Of a stretch of DNA of 64,000 nucleotides, positions 22,412 through 34,054 are shown piece by piece; position 1 is the first letter of the stretch, and each line of letters starts with the position of its first letter. The stretch spans positions 14,126,580 through 14,190,579 of the forward strand of contig NC_088678.1 of assembly GCF_950023065.1 (NCBI RefSeq), read 5' to 3'. The translations under genes and the position numbers were made by a program. The notes beneath the pieces are model-generated. The model searched no databases. It saw nothing but the letters and a program-made list of their open reading frames with translations, and was not told the origin of the DNA. This stretch comes from Planococcus citri (taxonomy: Eukaryota; Arthropoda; Insecta; Hemiptera; Pseudococcidae).

Positions 22412-23134
22412 ACACTAGGCAACAATTTTTGACCTTTTTTTTGTGTTCGAGTTGAAAATGGGCTTAATCGATAGTTTAGACCCTAAAACAAAAAACAGAG
22501 TGGGGTTTTTCAATTTGAGTTGTTTTTGTAGTCAGGAGAGATGGTCAAAGTTGCAAAAATGGCCGTTTTTGCCCTATTTCACGAGTTTGTGGAGACATCA
22601 GTATTAGGTTTCAAAAAAAAAAACAAGGTCATATTCGGATTCTACGCACTTTTTTAAGTAAACAATTTCACCGGATTTTTGATTTTCGAAGTTTCAAGCG
22701 CATACGGAACATTTTTGTTTGTAACATATTTTAAAACTCGGAGCGCGCTACGCTGGCGTTACTCCACGACGTAATCGTGGCTCGGAACCATGTTCGCGCG
22801 GGCGAGGCTCTCACTCCAAGTTTTAAAATATGTTACAAACAAAAATCTTCCGTATGCGCTTGAAACTTCGAAAATCAAAAATCCGGTGAAATTGTTTACT
22901 TAAAAAAGTGCGTAGAATCCGAATATGACCTTGTTTTTTTTTTGAAACCTAATACTGATGTCTCCACAAACTCGTGAAATAGGGCAAAAACGGCCATTTT
23001 TGCAACTTTGATCATCTCTCCTGACTACAAAAACAACTCAAATTGAAAATCCCCACTCTGTTTTTTGTTTTAGGGTCTAAACTATCGATTAAGCCCATTT
23101 TCAACCCGAACACAAATATGCCGTTGCCTAGTGT
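22412..23134. mobile_element. 723-bp near-perfect palindromic element
   Basis: ACACTAGGCAAC at 22412 is mirrored by GTTGCCTAGTGT ending at 23134. The two ~330-bp arms are near-identical reverse complements around a GC-rich centre (22740-22820) that has its own CCACGAC/GTCGTGG-type pairing. It lies inside the 21301-25457 element, presumably as a later insertion. No coding. Confidence 0.65.
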
Positions 23135-23189
23135 AATTTTGGATGCTGGCCTCCAAAAATAATAAGAAAACCAACTAACTTCTTTAAGG

Positions 23190-23610
23190 CTATTCTAATT
23201 TTTTGATGAAAAATGGTCAACTTTGGGCGGGGATTGTGCCAAAACTATAGAACGGATTTTTCTAGGGTTTGCTTTCAAAAGCGAGGGTATGTCGAGATAT
23301 TTTTGATTCAGGACATTTGATGGCTATAATAGGGAATTGGATGGAGGTACTTTAGACGCTCACATCCCTGTTGTAAAAGCAAAATTAGAAAATATGGCTA
23401 CATACCCTCGATTTCATAGATGAATCAGTATTGGTGAAAAAAAATTGGAAGAATTTTGAAAATTCACGGAGAAATCCCCGTCTGAAGTTTAGATGGGAGC
23501 GGGTCGCGGGACATAAGCACGACTAAATTCGTTCAATCGATTACATGCAGTCTTACGAACGAATGATGAAAATAACGAACAAATCGGTTTCATATTTCGA
23601 CCGGTTGTCA
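23190..23610. repeat. Dispersed repeat shared with hAT interiors
   Basis: The stretch with GGGGATTGTGCCAAAACTAT, AAAGCGAGGGTATGTCGAGA and AGTTTAGATGGGAGCGG closely matches the interior of the hAT element at 42790-43250 and its copies at 59190-59430 and 60150-60310. No coding. Confidence 0.65.
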
Positions 23611-26600
23611 AATTAGAATGCTCTCCGCAGAGTATACCCTTAAACTCCAATTTTTTGGCCATAGGCACCCCCTCTTCAAATTTTAGGGCGAAAGTAGACA
23701 GACAATATGGGTATCATTATCATATGAACCGAACTCGCTGAACATGAATATGAAGTTTGATTTGCAGTTGGACCCTCCCAACGACCACATTGGGGAGAGG
23801 GGTTGCCCAAAAATTAGAGTTTTTGTGAAAAATGCTTCATTATAGCGCTATTTACGCCATGCAACTTCTTAATCAAGGTTTTCTTGAATTACAAGTAGCC
23901 TACTTTTCAAGTACATGGTATCTAACTCAAAACTATCAGAAAGGTTTCTTTTTGGTGTCGATGATTAAATTTTTATGTGAGTTACCAAGTACATTGAAAA
24001 CATAGGTATTACCTACCTACGTACTATGTAGTAGATTGGGTAAATCACCAAAAAAAGAAAAAAAACTGGATTTTTACCAATTTTAGCAAAAACTGTCATT
24101 TTGAGTTGAAAGTTGTACAGAAAAATTCTGGCTCAGAAGTGCCCCTAAAGGGAAAACATGTGCCTTTAAAGTGGGAGTATTTTCGAAAAAACACGGTTTT
24201 TTCACTGTAGCCCCTGTACCCAATTTGTTTTGAGAAAAATGACGATCGACCCAGTCCTAAATGAATATATCTTAGATTCTGCGTCCATTCTATGCTATTA
24301 TTTTAAATTGTTTTTGTCAATTTTGAAAAATCAACAAAAATTTAGGAATTTTTGCCAATCTTTATCAATTTTTTGAAACCTAAAATATTGTCATCACTGC
24401 GTTCCAAAATATTTCCTCAGTTTCAGAAATATATTATCTTTCAATATTTTTTCGTCATTATAGCGAAACTTTTGCGAAGAAAATATTTTCAAAACACCAA
24501 CTACTAATACCCCCTCTCCAAAAAAAAAAAAAGATTTACTTTTCAATTTTCTCAGTAGAACCCCAAAATTGGCCTTGGATTTTGATGGCAATAGCATGGA
24601 TTGGCGCAGAATCTCAAATACCTATGTAGGTACTTTTATTATACTGTCTCCTCCACATATTTTGAGTGAATACAGATTTTTTTGTCAAAACTCGTTGAAG
24701 CATGGATTTTTTCTCCCCGAAAAAGGCTCTTTTTTCGCTATTATGAGCAAGGGGAGGTGGGGGGGGGGATTTTTTGCCTCCGACATTTGTTTAATGGTAC
24801 CCAACTATGTTTCATCAAAATTTCAGAAATTTTACCTAGGAATGCCCTTTCAGCTATCTCGATGTAAGCACAAATACTTCTGCGCATGTAGTTTTACGAT
24901 CATGCGGTGTAAATGAATTTTCAATTACACAATTCTGAGGTAAAATTTCACGCTGAACAACTTGGTTCTCTTAGATTTCCGCCATTTGTCCATATTTTTG
25001 GAGAAAAGCGCAAAAAACGTGGTTTTTTGAGCTTTTGAGCTTGACCCATCACTCCAAATGGCCGGGTGATGACTTCTATAGAAAGTAGACCTAAAGATAC
25101 ATATTTGACAAAAAAATCGTTTTGGTATGTTTTTTCGTTCCGGAGTAATGTCGATTTAAAGTTTTCTTTTGTCCCCCCTTCTCTCCCCGTGTGATGAAAA
25201 ATTCTGAAAAAATTCAGGGAGGTACGCCCATGTATCTTCTAACTATATTCGTTTACAGAATCAATTTATCTTAATTACGCGCTGATACAGAATTTTTCCC
25301 CTGAAAAACGCGTTTTTTGGCCCCCCTGGCTGAGGGTGGTGGGGTGGGGAGCGGGCTATGGGCCCAAAATTATTTTTTGGGGGTACTAAACATACCCTGT
25401 GAGTTTCATCGAAATCTGAGGTTAAGGGCATTTTGCCTATCTTATCGGGGGGTACCCTTTCAGAATCCAAAAGTTCAAAATCTCAAATCTGAAAGTCTGG
25501 AATCTCAAAATCTGAAACCTCAATATCTGAAATCTCAAAGTCTCAAAGCTCACAATATGAACTTTCAAAATCTCGAATATCAAAATCCAAAATTTCAAAA
25601 TTTGAAATGTCAAAATCCAAAAGTTCAAAATCTGAAAAACCGATATCTGAATTCGGAAAATCTGAAATCTGAAATTCTGAAACCTTATTTGATAATTCAA
25701 AATCTCAAAATGTGAAATCTCATAATCTGAAATCTCAATACCTATCTCAAATCCTCTCTCAAATCTCAATACCTCAAATCTCAGAATCGGATGAAATCTC
25801 ATAATGGGTATATTGTCAAAATCCAAAAGTTCAAAATCTGAAATTTGAAAATCTAAAAATATGAGAATTTGGAAAATATGAAATCTCAAATTCTGAAATT
25901 CTGAAATCTTATTTGATAATTCAAAATCTCAAAATGTGAAATCTCATAATCTGAAATCTCAATATCTATCTCAAAAACTCTAATCTCAAAATCTGAAATA
26001 TCATAATAGGAAATGTCAAAATCCATTTCAAAATCTGAAATCTCAACATCTAAAAGCTCAAAATATGAAATTTCAAAATCTCAAATCTCATAATCTAAAA
26101 TTTCAGAATCCAAAAGTTCAAAATCTCAAATCTGAAAGTCTGGAATCTCAAAATCTGAAACCTCAATATCTGAAATCTCAAAGTCTCAAAGCTCAAAATA
26201 TGAACTTTCAAAATCTCGAATATCAAAATCCAAAATTTCAAAATTTGAAATGTCAAAATCCAAAAGTTCAAAATCTGAAAAACCGATATCTGAATTCGGA
26301 AAATCTGAAATCTGAAATTCTGAAACCTTATTTGATAATTCAAAATCTCAAAATGTGAAATCTCATAATCTGAAATCTCAATACCTATCTCAAATCCTCT
26401 CTCAAATCTCAATATCTCAAATCTCAGAATCGGATGAAATCTCATAATGGGTATATTGTCAAAATCCAAAAGTTCAAAATCTGAAATTTGAAAATCTAAA
26501 AATATGAGAATTTGGAAAATATGAAATCTCAAATTCTGAAATCTTATTTGATACCTAATCCAAAATCTCAAAATTTGAAATCTCATAATCTTCTCTCAAA

Positions 26601-26934
26601 TCTCAAATCTGAAATTTCATCATAGGAAATGTCCAAAATCCAAAATTTCAAAATCTGAAATCCGATGATCCAAATCTCAAAATTTAAAACCTCAAAATAC
26701 GAAATCTCAAAATATGAAATCTGAAATTCTGAAATCAATAATCCAAAATAGGTATTAAAATCTGAAATCTCAAAATCCAAAATTTCAAAATCCTAAATCT
26801 CATAGACTAAAATCTCATTATCCGAAATGTCAAAATCCAAACGTTCAAAATCAATCTGAAATCTGAAAATCGGAATTTGGAAAATCTGAAATCTCAAATT
26901 CATAAACCTTATATATCTAGATTTAAACTTAGTC

Positions 26935-27245
26935 ATTGTGGTGCCCGTTTTAAGTATACGTAGTCATTGTGGTGCCCGGTTTTGGGCTTGTGGCGCCCAA
27001 ATCGGGCACCACAAGGTCTTTTTATATAAAACGATGTAGAATTTCATGAAATGCACTCTAAGGTGAAAAAAAAAATTTTGAGGCAGGCACCACAAGTACC
27101 AAGTTTATATAACGGGCACCACTATGACTAAAAACCCTAAAAAAAATAAACTGCTCTAAAACACCTTTATCATACATATATATATGATCCTCTATGTACG
27201 CGGGCACCACAATTACCATAAAAGACCCGGGCACCACAAGGTACT
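26935..27245. repeat. GTGGTGCCCG / CGGGCACCAC cluster
   Basis: Within about 310 bp the 8-base GTGGTGCC or its complement GGCACCAC occurs repeatedly in both orientations, with TAGTCATTGTGGTGCCCG at the left repeated twice and GGGCACCACTATGACTA mirrored inside. It interrupts the satellite and looks like a small inverted-repeat element. Confidence 0.55.
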
Positions 27246-29310
27246 AGGTACGTGTATTCATATCTATAATCCAAAATCACAAAATCTGAAATCTGAATAT
27301 CTGAAATCTCATGCAATATCTCAAATCATTCAGGTGTCAAAATCTCCAATCTCAAATCTGAAATCTGGATATCTAAATCTCATAATCCGAAATGTCAAAA
27401 TTCAAAGGTTGAAAACCTGAAATCTGAAGATTTCAAAAGCCGAAATCTCAAAATCCGACACCTCAATATTTGAAATTTCAAAATCCGAAAGCTCAAAATG
27501 AAATCTCATAACCAAAAAACCCCAAAATCTAAAAAAATCTGAAATCTCAAAATTTGAAATCTCACAATCTGAAATCTCATAACCCAAAATCTCAAAATCT
27601 AAAAAAATCTGAAATCTCAAAATCTAAAATCTCATCTTCCGAAATTTTAAAATCCAAATGTTCAAAATCTGGAATCTAATATCTCAAATCTCAAATTCTG
27701 CAACCACAGGTAAGTATATAATCCAAAATCTCATAATTTAAAATCTCAATATCTCAAATATCCTCTCAATAAATCACAAAATCTCAAATCTGAAATCTTA
27801 CAAGCAAAATGTCAAAATCCAAAAGTTCAAAATCTGAAATCTGAATATCTCAAATCTCATAATCTGAATTTCAAAATCTGATACCGTGATAGGTATCTGA
27901 AATCTCAAAATCTAAAAGCTCAAAATCTCAAATTTCAAAATCTCAGAATCTCAAGTTTCAGAATCCAAAAGTTCAAAATATGCAATCTCAAAGTATGAAA
28001 TCTCAAAATCTGAAACCTCAGTACCTGAAATCTCAAAATATAAAAGCTCAAAATATGAACTTTCAAAATCTCATAATCTCAAATCTCAAAATTCAAAAGT
28101 TCAAAATCTAAAAATCTGAAATGTGAATTCGGAAAATCTGAAATCTGAAATTCTAAAACCTTATTTGATAATTCAAAATCTCAAAATGTGAAATCTCATA
28201 ATCTGAAATCCCAATACCTATCTCAAAATCATCTAACAAATCTCAAAATCTCAAATCTCAGAATCGGATGAAATCTCATAATAGGAAATGTCAAAATCCA
28301 AAATTTTAAAATCTGATATCTCAAATTCTAAAAGCTCAAAATCTGAAATTTCAAAATCTCAAATCTCATAATTTCAAATTTCAGAATCCAAAAGTTCAAA
28401 ATCTGAAATCTCAAAATCTGAAACCTCAATACCTGAAATCCCAAAATCTAAAAGTTCAAAATGTGAACATTCAGAATCTCAAAATCCAAAAGTTCAAATT
28501 CTAAAAATCTTAAATGTGAATTCGGAAAATCTAAAATCTGAAATCCTGAAACCCTATTTGATAATTCAAAATCTCAAAATATAAAATCTCATAATCTGAA
28601 ATCTCAATACCTATCTCAAACCTTCTCTCAAATCTCAAAATCTCTAATCTCAAAATCTGAAATCTCATAATAGCAAATGTCAAAATCCAAAATTTCAAAA
28701 TCTGAAATCTCGAAATCTAAAAGCTCAAAATATAAAATTTCAAAATCTCAAATCTCATAATCTAAAATTTCAGAATCCAAAAGATCAAAATCTGAAATCT
28801 TCAAGTCTGGAATCTCAAAATCTGAAACCTCAATATCTGAAATCTCAAAATCTCAAAGTCTAAAAGCTCAAAATATGAACTTTCAAAATCTCAAACATCA
28901 AAATCCAAAATGTCAAAATCTAAAATCTCAAAATCCAAAAGTTCAAAATCTGAAAAACCGAAATCTGAATTCGGAAAATCTGAAATCTGAAATTCTGAAA
29001 CCTTATTTGATAATTCAAAATCTCAAAATGTGAAATCTCATAATCTGAAATCTCAATACCTATCTCAAATCCTCTCTCAAATCTCAAAATCTCAAATCTC
29101 AGAATCGGATGAAATCTCATAATGGGTATTGTCAAAATCCAAAAGTTCAAAATCTGAAATCTGATGATCCGAAATCTCAAAATCTAAAAGCTCAAAATAA
29201 TATGAAATCTGAAAATCTCAAATCTCAAATTTTGAAATCATTTATTATGTAAGTAATCCGAATAAATCTCATAATCCCAAATCTCAAAATTTGACATCTC
29301 ATAATGCGAA

Positions 29311-30255
29311 ATAGGGGGGGGGGAATCGGTAGAAGGTATTTTGAAAAATGAACAAAATGACCTATTATGACTTTCTGCCTAACTTTCTAATTGAAGGGAC
29401 TACAAATAATTTTCAATTCCAGAAGCGTGATGAAAAAAAAATTTTTTCTAGCTAATAAACATGAAAACAATTCAAAACAAAATGAACCCGCAGTGATCAA
29501 ATAATACATTTTTCTTTTTAAAAACAGGTAAAATAAGTAATTTATAAATTCATAAATTTTTTGTCGGAAAAAGATTTATTGATGACATTATAGCAGAGTT
29601 GCAATTTTTTGAATAGAAAAGGTCTTAAAATACTCAATTTTTGCATGCTCAAAAATACAACAATACGTAGGTTTTTACCATCATAAAATATGCCAAAATA
29701 TGCAATTCGGTCTGAAGTATGCAAATTATGCAAAATGATATTGGGCTCATCCGTCAGGAAATTTTATGATTTGTGCGAAGATCTTATTAATTATGCACTT
29801 TTTCTAGCCCATAGAAAAATATACAAAGCGTAGAAATCCCAGTTCTAGTCATGACCCAAATTTAGAAACTGATTCAGAAATTTCTAAAATTTCGATTTTC
29901 GAATTTCCTATAAAGGAAAGCTGCAAAGCAAAATAAATATTGAAAAATTTCTCAATCTCCGCATGAGGCATTGGGCCATCTCTCTCGGATGAGTTTAGAT
30001 CAGCCTTGGACTACGAACAATTTTTTAATATGTATTTTGAAACTGAGTTTGAAATTTTTGGTGAAGAAAATCATGACTCAAAAATCTGAACAAAAAAAAG
30101 AAAAACAAAAGAGTTTGGAAATTATGTGGTTAGGTAGATGGGTATTTTAACAAAACATCATTTTTCAATTGTTTTTCTTTTGTTTTGTTTTTAACAAGAG
30201 GAACGTGTTTAAACTGATAAGAAGCGTTTATTGATAATACGTAAATGAATCGATA
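29311..30255. other. Intergenic upstream of plus-strand LRR gene 1
   Basis: AT-rich region starting with a run of G at 29315-29324. No repeat partner or exon was recognised. The promoter of the following gene should lie towards its right end but cannot be pinpointed. Confidence 0.35.
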
Positions 30256-31853
30256 ATGGTCAATATTGTAAAATGTATCTTAGGTAATTTCAGACATTTT
30301 ATAAATTTATCGTCGTTTTAACTATATAGATAATATTACTACCCGCATTTAATTAAAGGTTTCACATTTCTTGTGTATGGGAATCATACGTCCGCGGAAA
30401 TAATAGCCGAATGTGATGTTGAAGTTGATGGAAATGGCGACCGCAGAGCAAATTGTAGCAATAAAGGAATCGATCGTATTCCTCGAACTTTAGGTGTAAA
30501 TGTCAAAGTAGGTTTGTATTATTGGTACTTTATTTTATTAATACATACCTAAATAAAACATTGAAAATGAAGGATTAGGTTCTGTAGTGCTCCACATGTA
30601 GGTATCTAAAGCTTTAATAATATACTACGTAGGTACTCGTATATGTTAAGAGCAGTTTAATAAGGAAAAAAAAAGCTTCATGGCCCAATTTACCTACGTC
30701 ATGTTGTATGAAATGTTCCAAAATTTTCTGTATAGGTAGGTATTCTCTTGGCGATTTTCAATCGAATAATCCACCATTTTTTAACTTTCACCGCAGGTCT
30801 TAGACGTATCGAATAATAACCCAAAATTCACTCTATACAGCGATGATTTAAACAGCTACCGAAATCTGCACGCCTTGATAATGAGAAACCTCACGAACGT
30901 GAAATCTTTTCCCGCCGGATTTTTCAAACCCACAACTCAGCTGGAGGTGTTGAACATCAGCCTGACAAAAATATCCAGCTTGAAGGAGATCCCCGCGACC
31001 ATCAAAGCGTTGAATTTTAAAAGCTGCGAAACTAACGCGATGGATCTCTCCCATTTGAACAATCTAGAGGTGTTGAATTTAAAAACCTGCAAATATATGC
31101 AAACATTTCCTACGTTACCTAAACTAGCACCTTTGCAACTTGTCGACGTGAGGGATTGTCCATTGACGAGGACTAATTATACTCAAATAGCGTCATTTTG
31201 CCAACTTCGTTATTTCGGAATACAATCGACAGCTCTGAAACGAGCTGAGTATACGAAGGAATGCTGCGGTTTACAAGAATGGGGTAGAATGTGGAATATT
31301 CGCGGACTTGGTCAGCAACAGTGTTATAAAAATAAAACACGTAAGTACCTATTATTTTTAATTCAATTTATCTCGCCTATATTAACCTACCTAGAGATAT
31401 TTCCATTTTGGTTTGCTTTTATTTTCATTTTTTCAGATCCCAAATGTAATAATTTTGTAACCATTAGTGATGCAGCTATACAAGAATATCGTGATTGTTA
31501 TGCGCGGTTAGGGATGAGACAATTCATCATCGTAATGGTGGTTCTCGTCCTGAGTTTATCATTAATCGCAGCATCAATAGGAGTTGCACTGTACTTCTAT
31601 CGCAAGTCGCGTTCTAAACGTAAGTACCTTACCTACATAATTACCTAGATACCTATGTATATACCTATCAAATAAAAAATTTTATGTACATAAGACAGTA
31701 TTAAAAAGTTACCTATTTATTTTCTTCGTTATTTTCTTCCAAGGTAAAAGTGAAACAACTGACATGATAAGTTCATCTACGACTCCATCACAGATATCGA
31801 ATCAAGAACACGTGATTACTGAAGCTGAAGGAGACACGAGTATTGAAAGTTGA
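30256..31853 (+). CDS. LRR single-pass membrane protein (plus-strand member 1)
   Basis: Exons 30256-30283, 30359-30507, 30797-31340, 31437-31619 and 31744-31853 join in phases 1, 0, 1, 1 to 337 residues. Residues 1-22 form a signal peptide (MVNIVKCILG spanning the first junction, then hydrophobic FTFLVYG). Exon 2 carries the N-terminal cap (AECDV then ANCSNKGIDRIP). Exon 3 carries LRRs: LEVLNISLTKISSLKEIP, LEVLNLKTCKYMQTFP, LQLVDVRDCPL. A C-terminal cap follows with FCQL, CCGLQEW and a later Cys. Exon 4 places a membrane segment at about residues 270-295 (RQFIIVMVVLVLSLSL onward) followed by basic RKSRSKR. The tail is Ser/Thr- and acid-rich, without a signalling domain. Intron 3 is 96 nt with no in-frame stop. 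All introns are GT-AG. This is the most divergent of the plus-strand members. Ligand and function are unknown. Confidence 0.8.
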
Positions 31854-32837
31854 ATTGTCAAAATCTACCTCCTCACATTATTTTCATTTTTCATAATAGG
31901 ATTTTTTTCTATTTTTATCATCCATTTGAGGAATATGCTGCAAAAGTTACGGTCATTTGAGACTTTTAGTGCTCAATGTAGTGATCAATCGTGAATGTGA
32001 ATGTATTTTTTGTCTTTCACGTATTGATGTTCATTAGGATAAGATTACTCAATTCAACAATAACATTAGATAATCGATACCTGCTTATCAATAAATTTGA
32101 TACATTCAGTCACTATAATGATAGACTACCTGTAAGTATGTGATGAAATAATTATACGAAGTGTTGAATTTTTTACAATTGAACTGATTTAATTCATGTA
32201 GAGAGAGATACCTAACTATATCGTATCCTATGCATTTGATATAAATATTTTTAGAGAAAAATATGATTAAGGAAAACTGAAGAAAGCAGGTACCTACCTC
32301 ATTAGCAACCAATAACGATCAAGACGTATGAAAGATTATTCGGTGAATTTTAATTTTATTGATTGAGTAACACATCACGTCTCTATTTCTTCAGAATTTC
32401 TGCACCTCAGACCCTCACATGTAGATTATACTCTGATGCTATTGATATTTCTCAGCCAAATTCACAGAAAAAAACTCAGCTATGGCCAACATTATTTTCA
32501 TTTTTTGACCAAATCTTTGGATTTTATTAAAGATACTTACTTTATACTAAGTAGGGACTCATATAAAATAATTGCTATTCTATAATGTCATGCGAGCTAT
32601 GGCTCACATCGCACCTCGGGAGTAATAAGGTCACATCTCAAAAAAAATTGATTTTGATTTTTTTGCATTTTTGGGGTTTGTATGACCCCCCTCAACCAAA
32701 AATTACACTTTGAGTTGGGTACAATATTTAGATCATGTAAAAAAACCCAAATGGCCTAACTCAAAATCTCAACAACATTGCAAGTTGTTTGGAGTTATAA
32801 GGGGGTCATTCCGCGTGAAGTGAGAAAATTGCATCTA
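31854..32837. other. 3' region and intergenic, no gene seen
   Basis: Includes an AATAAA at 32090-32095, about 240 bases after the LRR stop and the likeliest poly(A) signal of that gene. The remainder is AT-rich with no exon or repeat recognised. Confidence 0.4.
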
Positions 32838-33195
32838 AAATTTTTCAAATTTTCAAATTATTTTTTGGAAATTTTTTTGGCCAAAATTGTTAATGTTGGG
32901 TTGGTGGAGACCGCTGAGCATGTTTCCGGAGCAGGAGCCCCACTATTAGGGGTGAGGGGGCACTTTTTTCTACACGACGATGGACATGATTCACATGACG
33001 ATGGACATGTTTGACACTTCTTCAAATTTTCAAATTATTTTTTGAAAATTTTTTTGGCCAAAATTGTTAATGTTGAGTTGGTGGAGACCATTGAGCATGT
33101 TTCCGGAGCAGGAGCTCCACTATTAGGGGCGAGGGGGCTCTTTTTTTACACGATGATGGATGATGGACATGCTTGACACGACGATGGACATGTTT
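32838..33195 (+). repeat. Tandem duplication, two ~178-bp copies
   Basis: Positions about 32838-33013 and 33020-33195 are direct copies. Each has TTGGCCAAAATTGTTAATGT, GAGCATGTTTCCGGAGCAGG and ACGATGGACATG. The preceding GGGGGTCATTCCGCGTG line recalls the ends of other elements in this window. Confidence 0.7.
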
Positions 33196-33549
33196 GACAT
33201 GACGAGAGCCTGTGATAGCGGATAAAACAAGCAATCGATGTCATGGATGACTGTCAATGTCAAAAATGTCTGTCGTTGTGTCAATCAGTCTTTTGTTGTG
33301 CCTAATTTCTTATTTAAAAAGCAGAAACACAACGATGGACAAAAAATGTTGGCCATGCCTATGGACAAAATTTCTCTTTTTCAGTAATTAAGGGAGGGGA
33401 TTAACTTTTTTTTGCAAAAGTTGATGGCTTATTGAACTTAGTGTACTTGAATACACTTCTGGTGTAAGTTATCAAAATTTTCAAATTAGGGAAGAAGGGT
33501 CAAAAATAACGCATACATTAGGCAAAAGATTGACGCTTCAACATCAGAT

Positions 33550-33831
33550 TATCGAATCCTTTTGGCATAATCTGAAATCAAAGTTATCTAGCCAAACTTC
33601 AAACTCGCTCAAAATGGAAAAAATCCGAACCACATCTGTCAATAGGTGATATTGTCATCTTAAAAGAGAATTTGTCGCCGTGTTCATGACCGCTTGGAAG
33701 AATTGTTGATAGCAAACTGGATGCCAAAGGCCACTTACAAAAAGTCAGTGTAAAAGCTAAAGGATCAATTTTCCAACAAGGTGTCCAAGAGCAAGAACTG
33801 GTCAAACTTCCAGTTGAATCAAATATTGTAT
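33550..33831 (+). pseudogene. BEL/Pao LTR retrotransposon fragment (DUF5641-like end of Pol)
   Basis: The translated line contains FWHNLKSKL, then after a frame change GDIVILKENLSPC, stop, PLGRIVDSKLDAKG and VSVKAKG, ending ELVKLPVE. This follows the order of the C-terminal DUF5641-type segment of BEL/Pao polyproteins (GDLVLLKE, then WPLGRIVE). The conserved Trp codon appears as TGA, so it is dead. No LTR pair was delimited. Confidence 0.6.
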
Positions 33832-34054
33832 AGTCGCGAAAATTGTTTCGAAAGTAATTTTCAAATAATGTAAATAATTGTTTTTTTTCTCAATGTAAAA
33901 TATTGAATTTTATTTACTTGTTAATTGTAATTTTTGTTTTTTTTACCCACTCGATGTAAATAATCTTATGTAATCGTATTTTCGTTCAATATATAGCTTA
34001 GTTTAATTATATTTACTTTATTACTTAAGACCCTTGGTCTTCCTGGGGGAGCTT
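33832..34054. other. AT-rich tail after BEL/Pao fragment
   Basis: T-rich sequence that could be the 3' end or LTR of the same retrotransposon. No duplicate LTR is seen in the window. Confidence 0.3.

Larger units (their letters stand above)
21301..25457. mobile_element. 4.16-kb Spy-like element between AAA and TTT
   Basis: The ends are long inverted repeats starting GGGTACC and continuing CCCGATAAGATAGGCAAAAT; arms of ~0.85 kb (21301-22155 and about 24645-25457) are nearly identical. The left flank ends CTAAAA and the right begins TTTCAGAATCC. The intact satellite at 26091-26111 reads straight through as CTAAAATTTCAGAATCC, so no bases were duplicated. Insertion between AAA and TTT with no duplication is the published signature of Spy elements. 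No transposase frame is present, so it is non-autonomous. The interior holds its own palindrome and a copy of the repeat found inside hAT elements at 42631. Confidence 0.75.
20790..29310 (+). repeat. AAATCTGAAATCTC-type satellite, split by an insertion
   Basis: From about 20790 to 21300 and again 25458 to 29310 the DNA is a degenerate short-period array of words like AAAATCTGAAATCTC, CAAAATCCAAAAGTTC and AATATCTGAAATC. Larger units repeat: 25458-25905 matches 26101-26545 almost base for base, and related blocks recur near 27960, 28380 and 28780. Long open frames on both strands (for example the minus-strand 163 residues at 26095-26586) are low-complexity by-products. Interruptions are the element at 21301-25457 and the GGGCACCAC cluster at 26935-27245. 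Confidence 0.85.

Noticed and set aside
26095..26586. 163-residue minus-strand open frame (and partners at 25437-25889, 28920-29180)
   Set aside because: It is the translation of the short-period satellite, low-complexity and duplicated only because the DNA block is duplicated.
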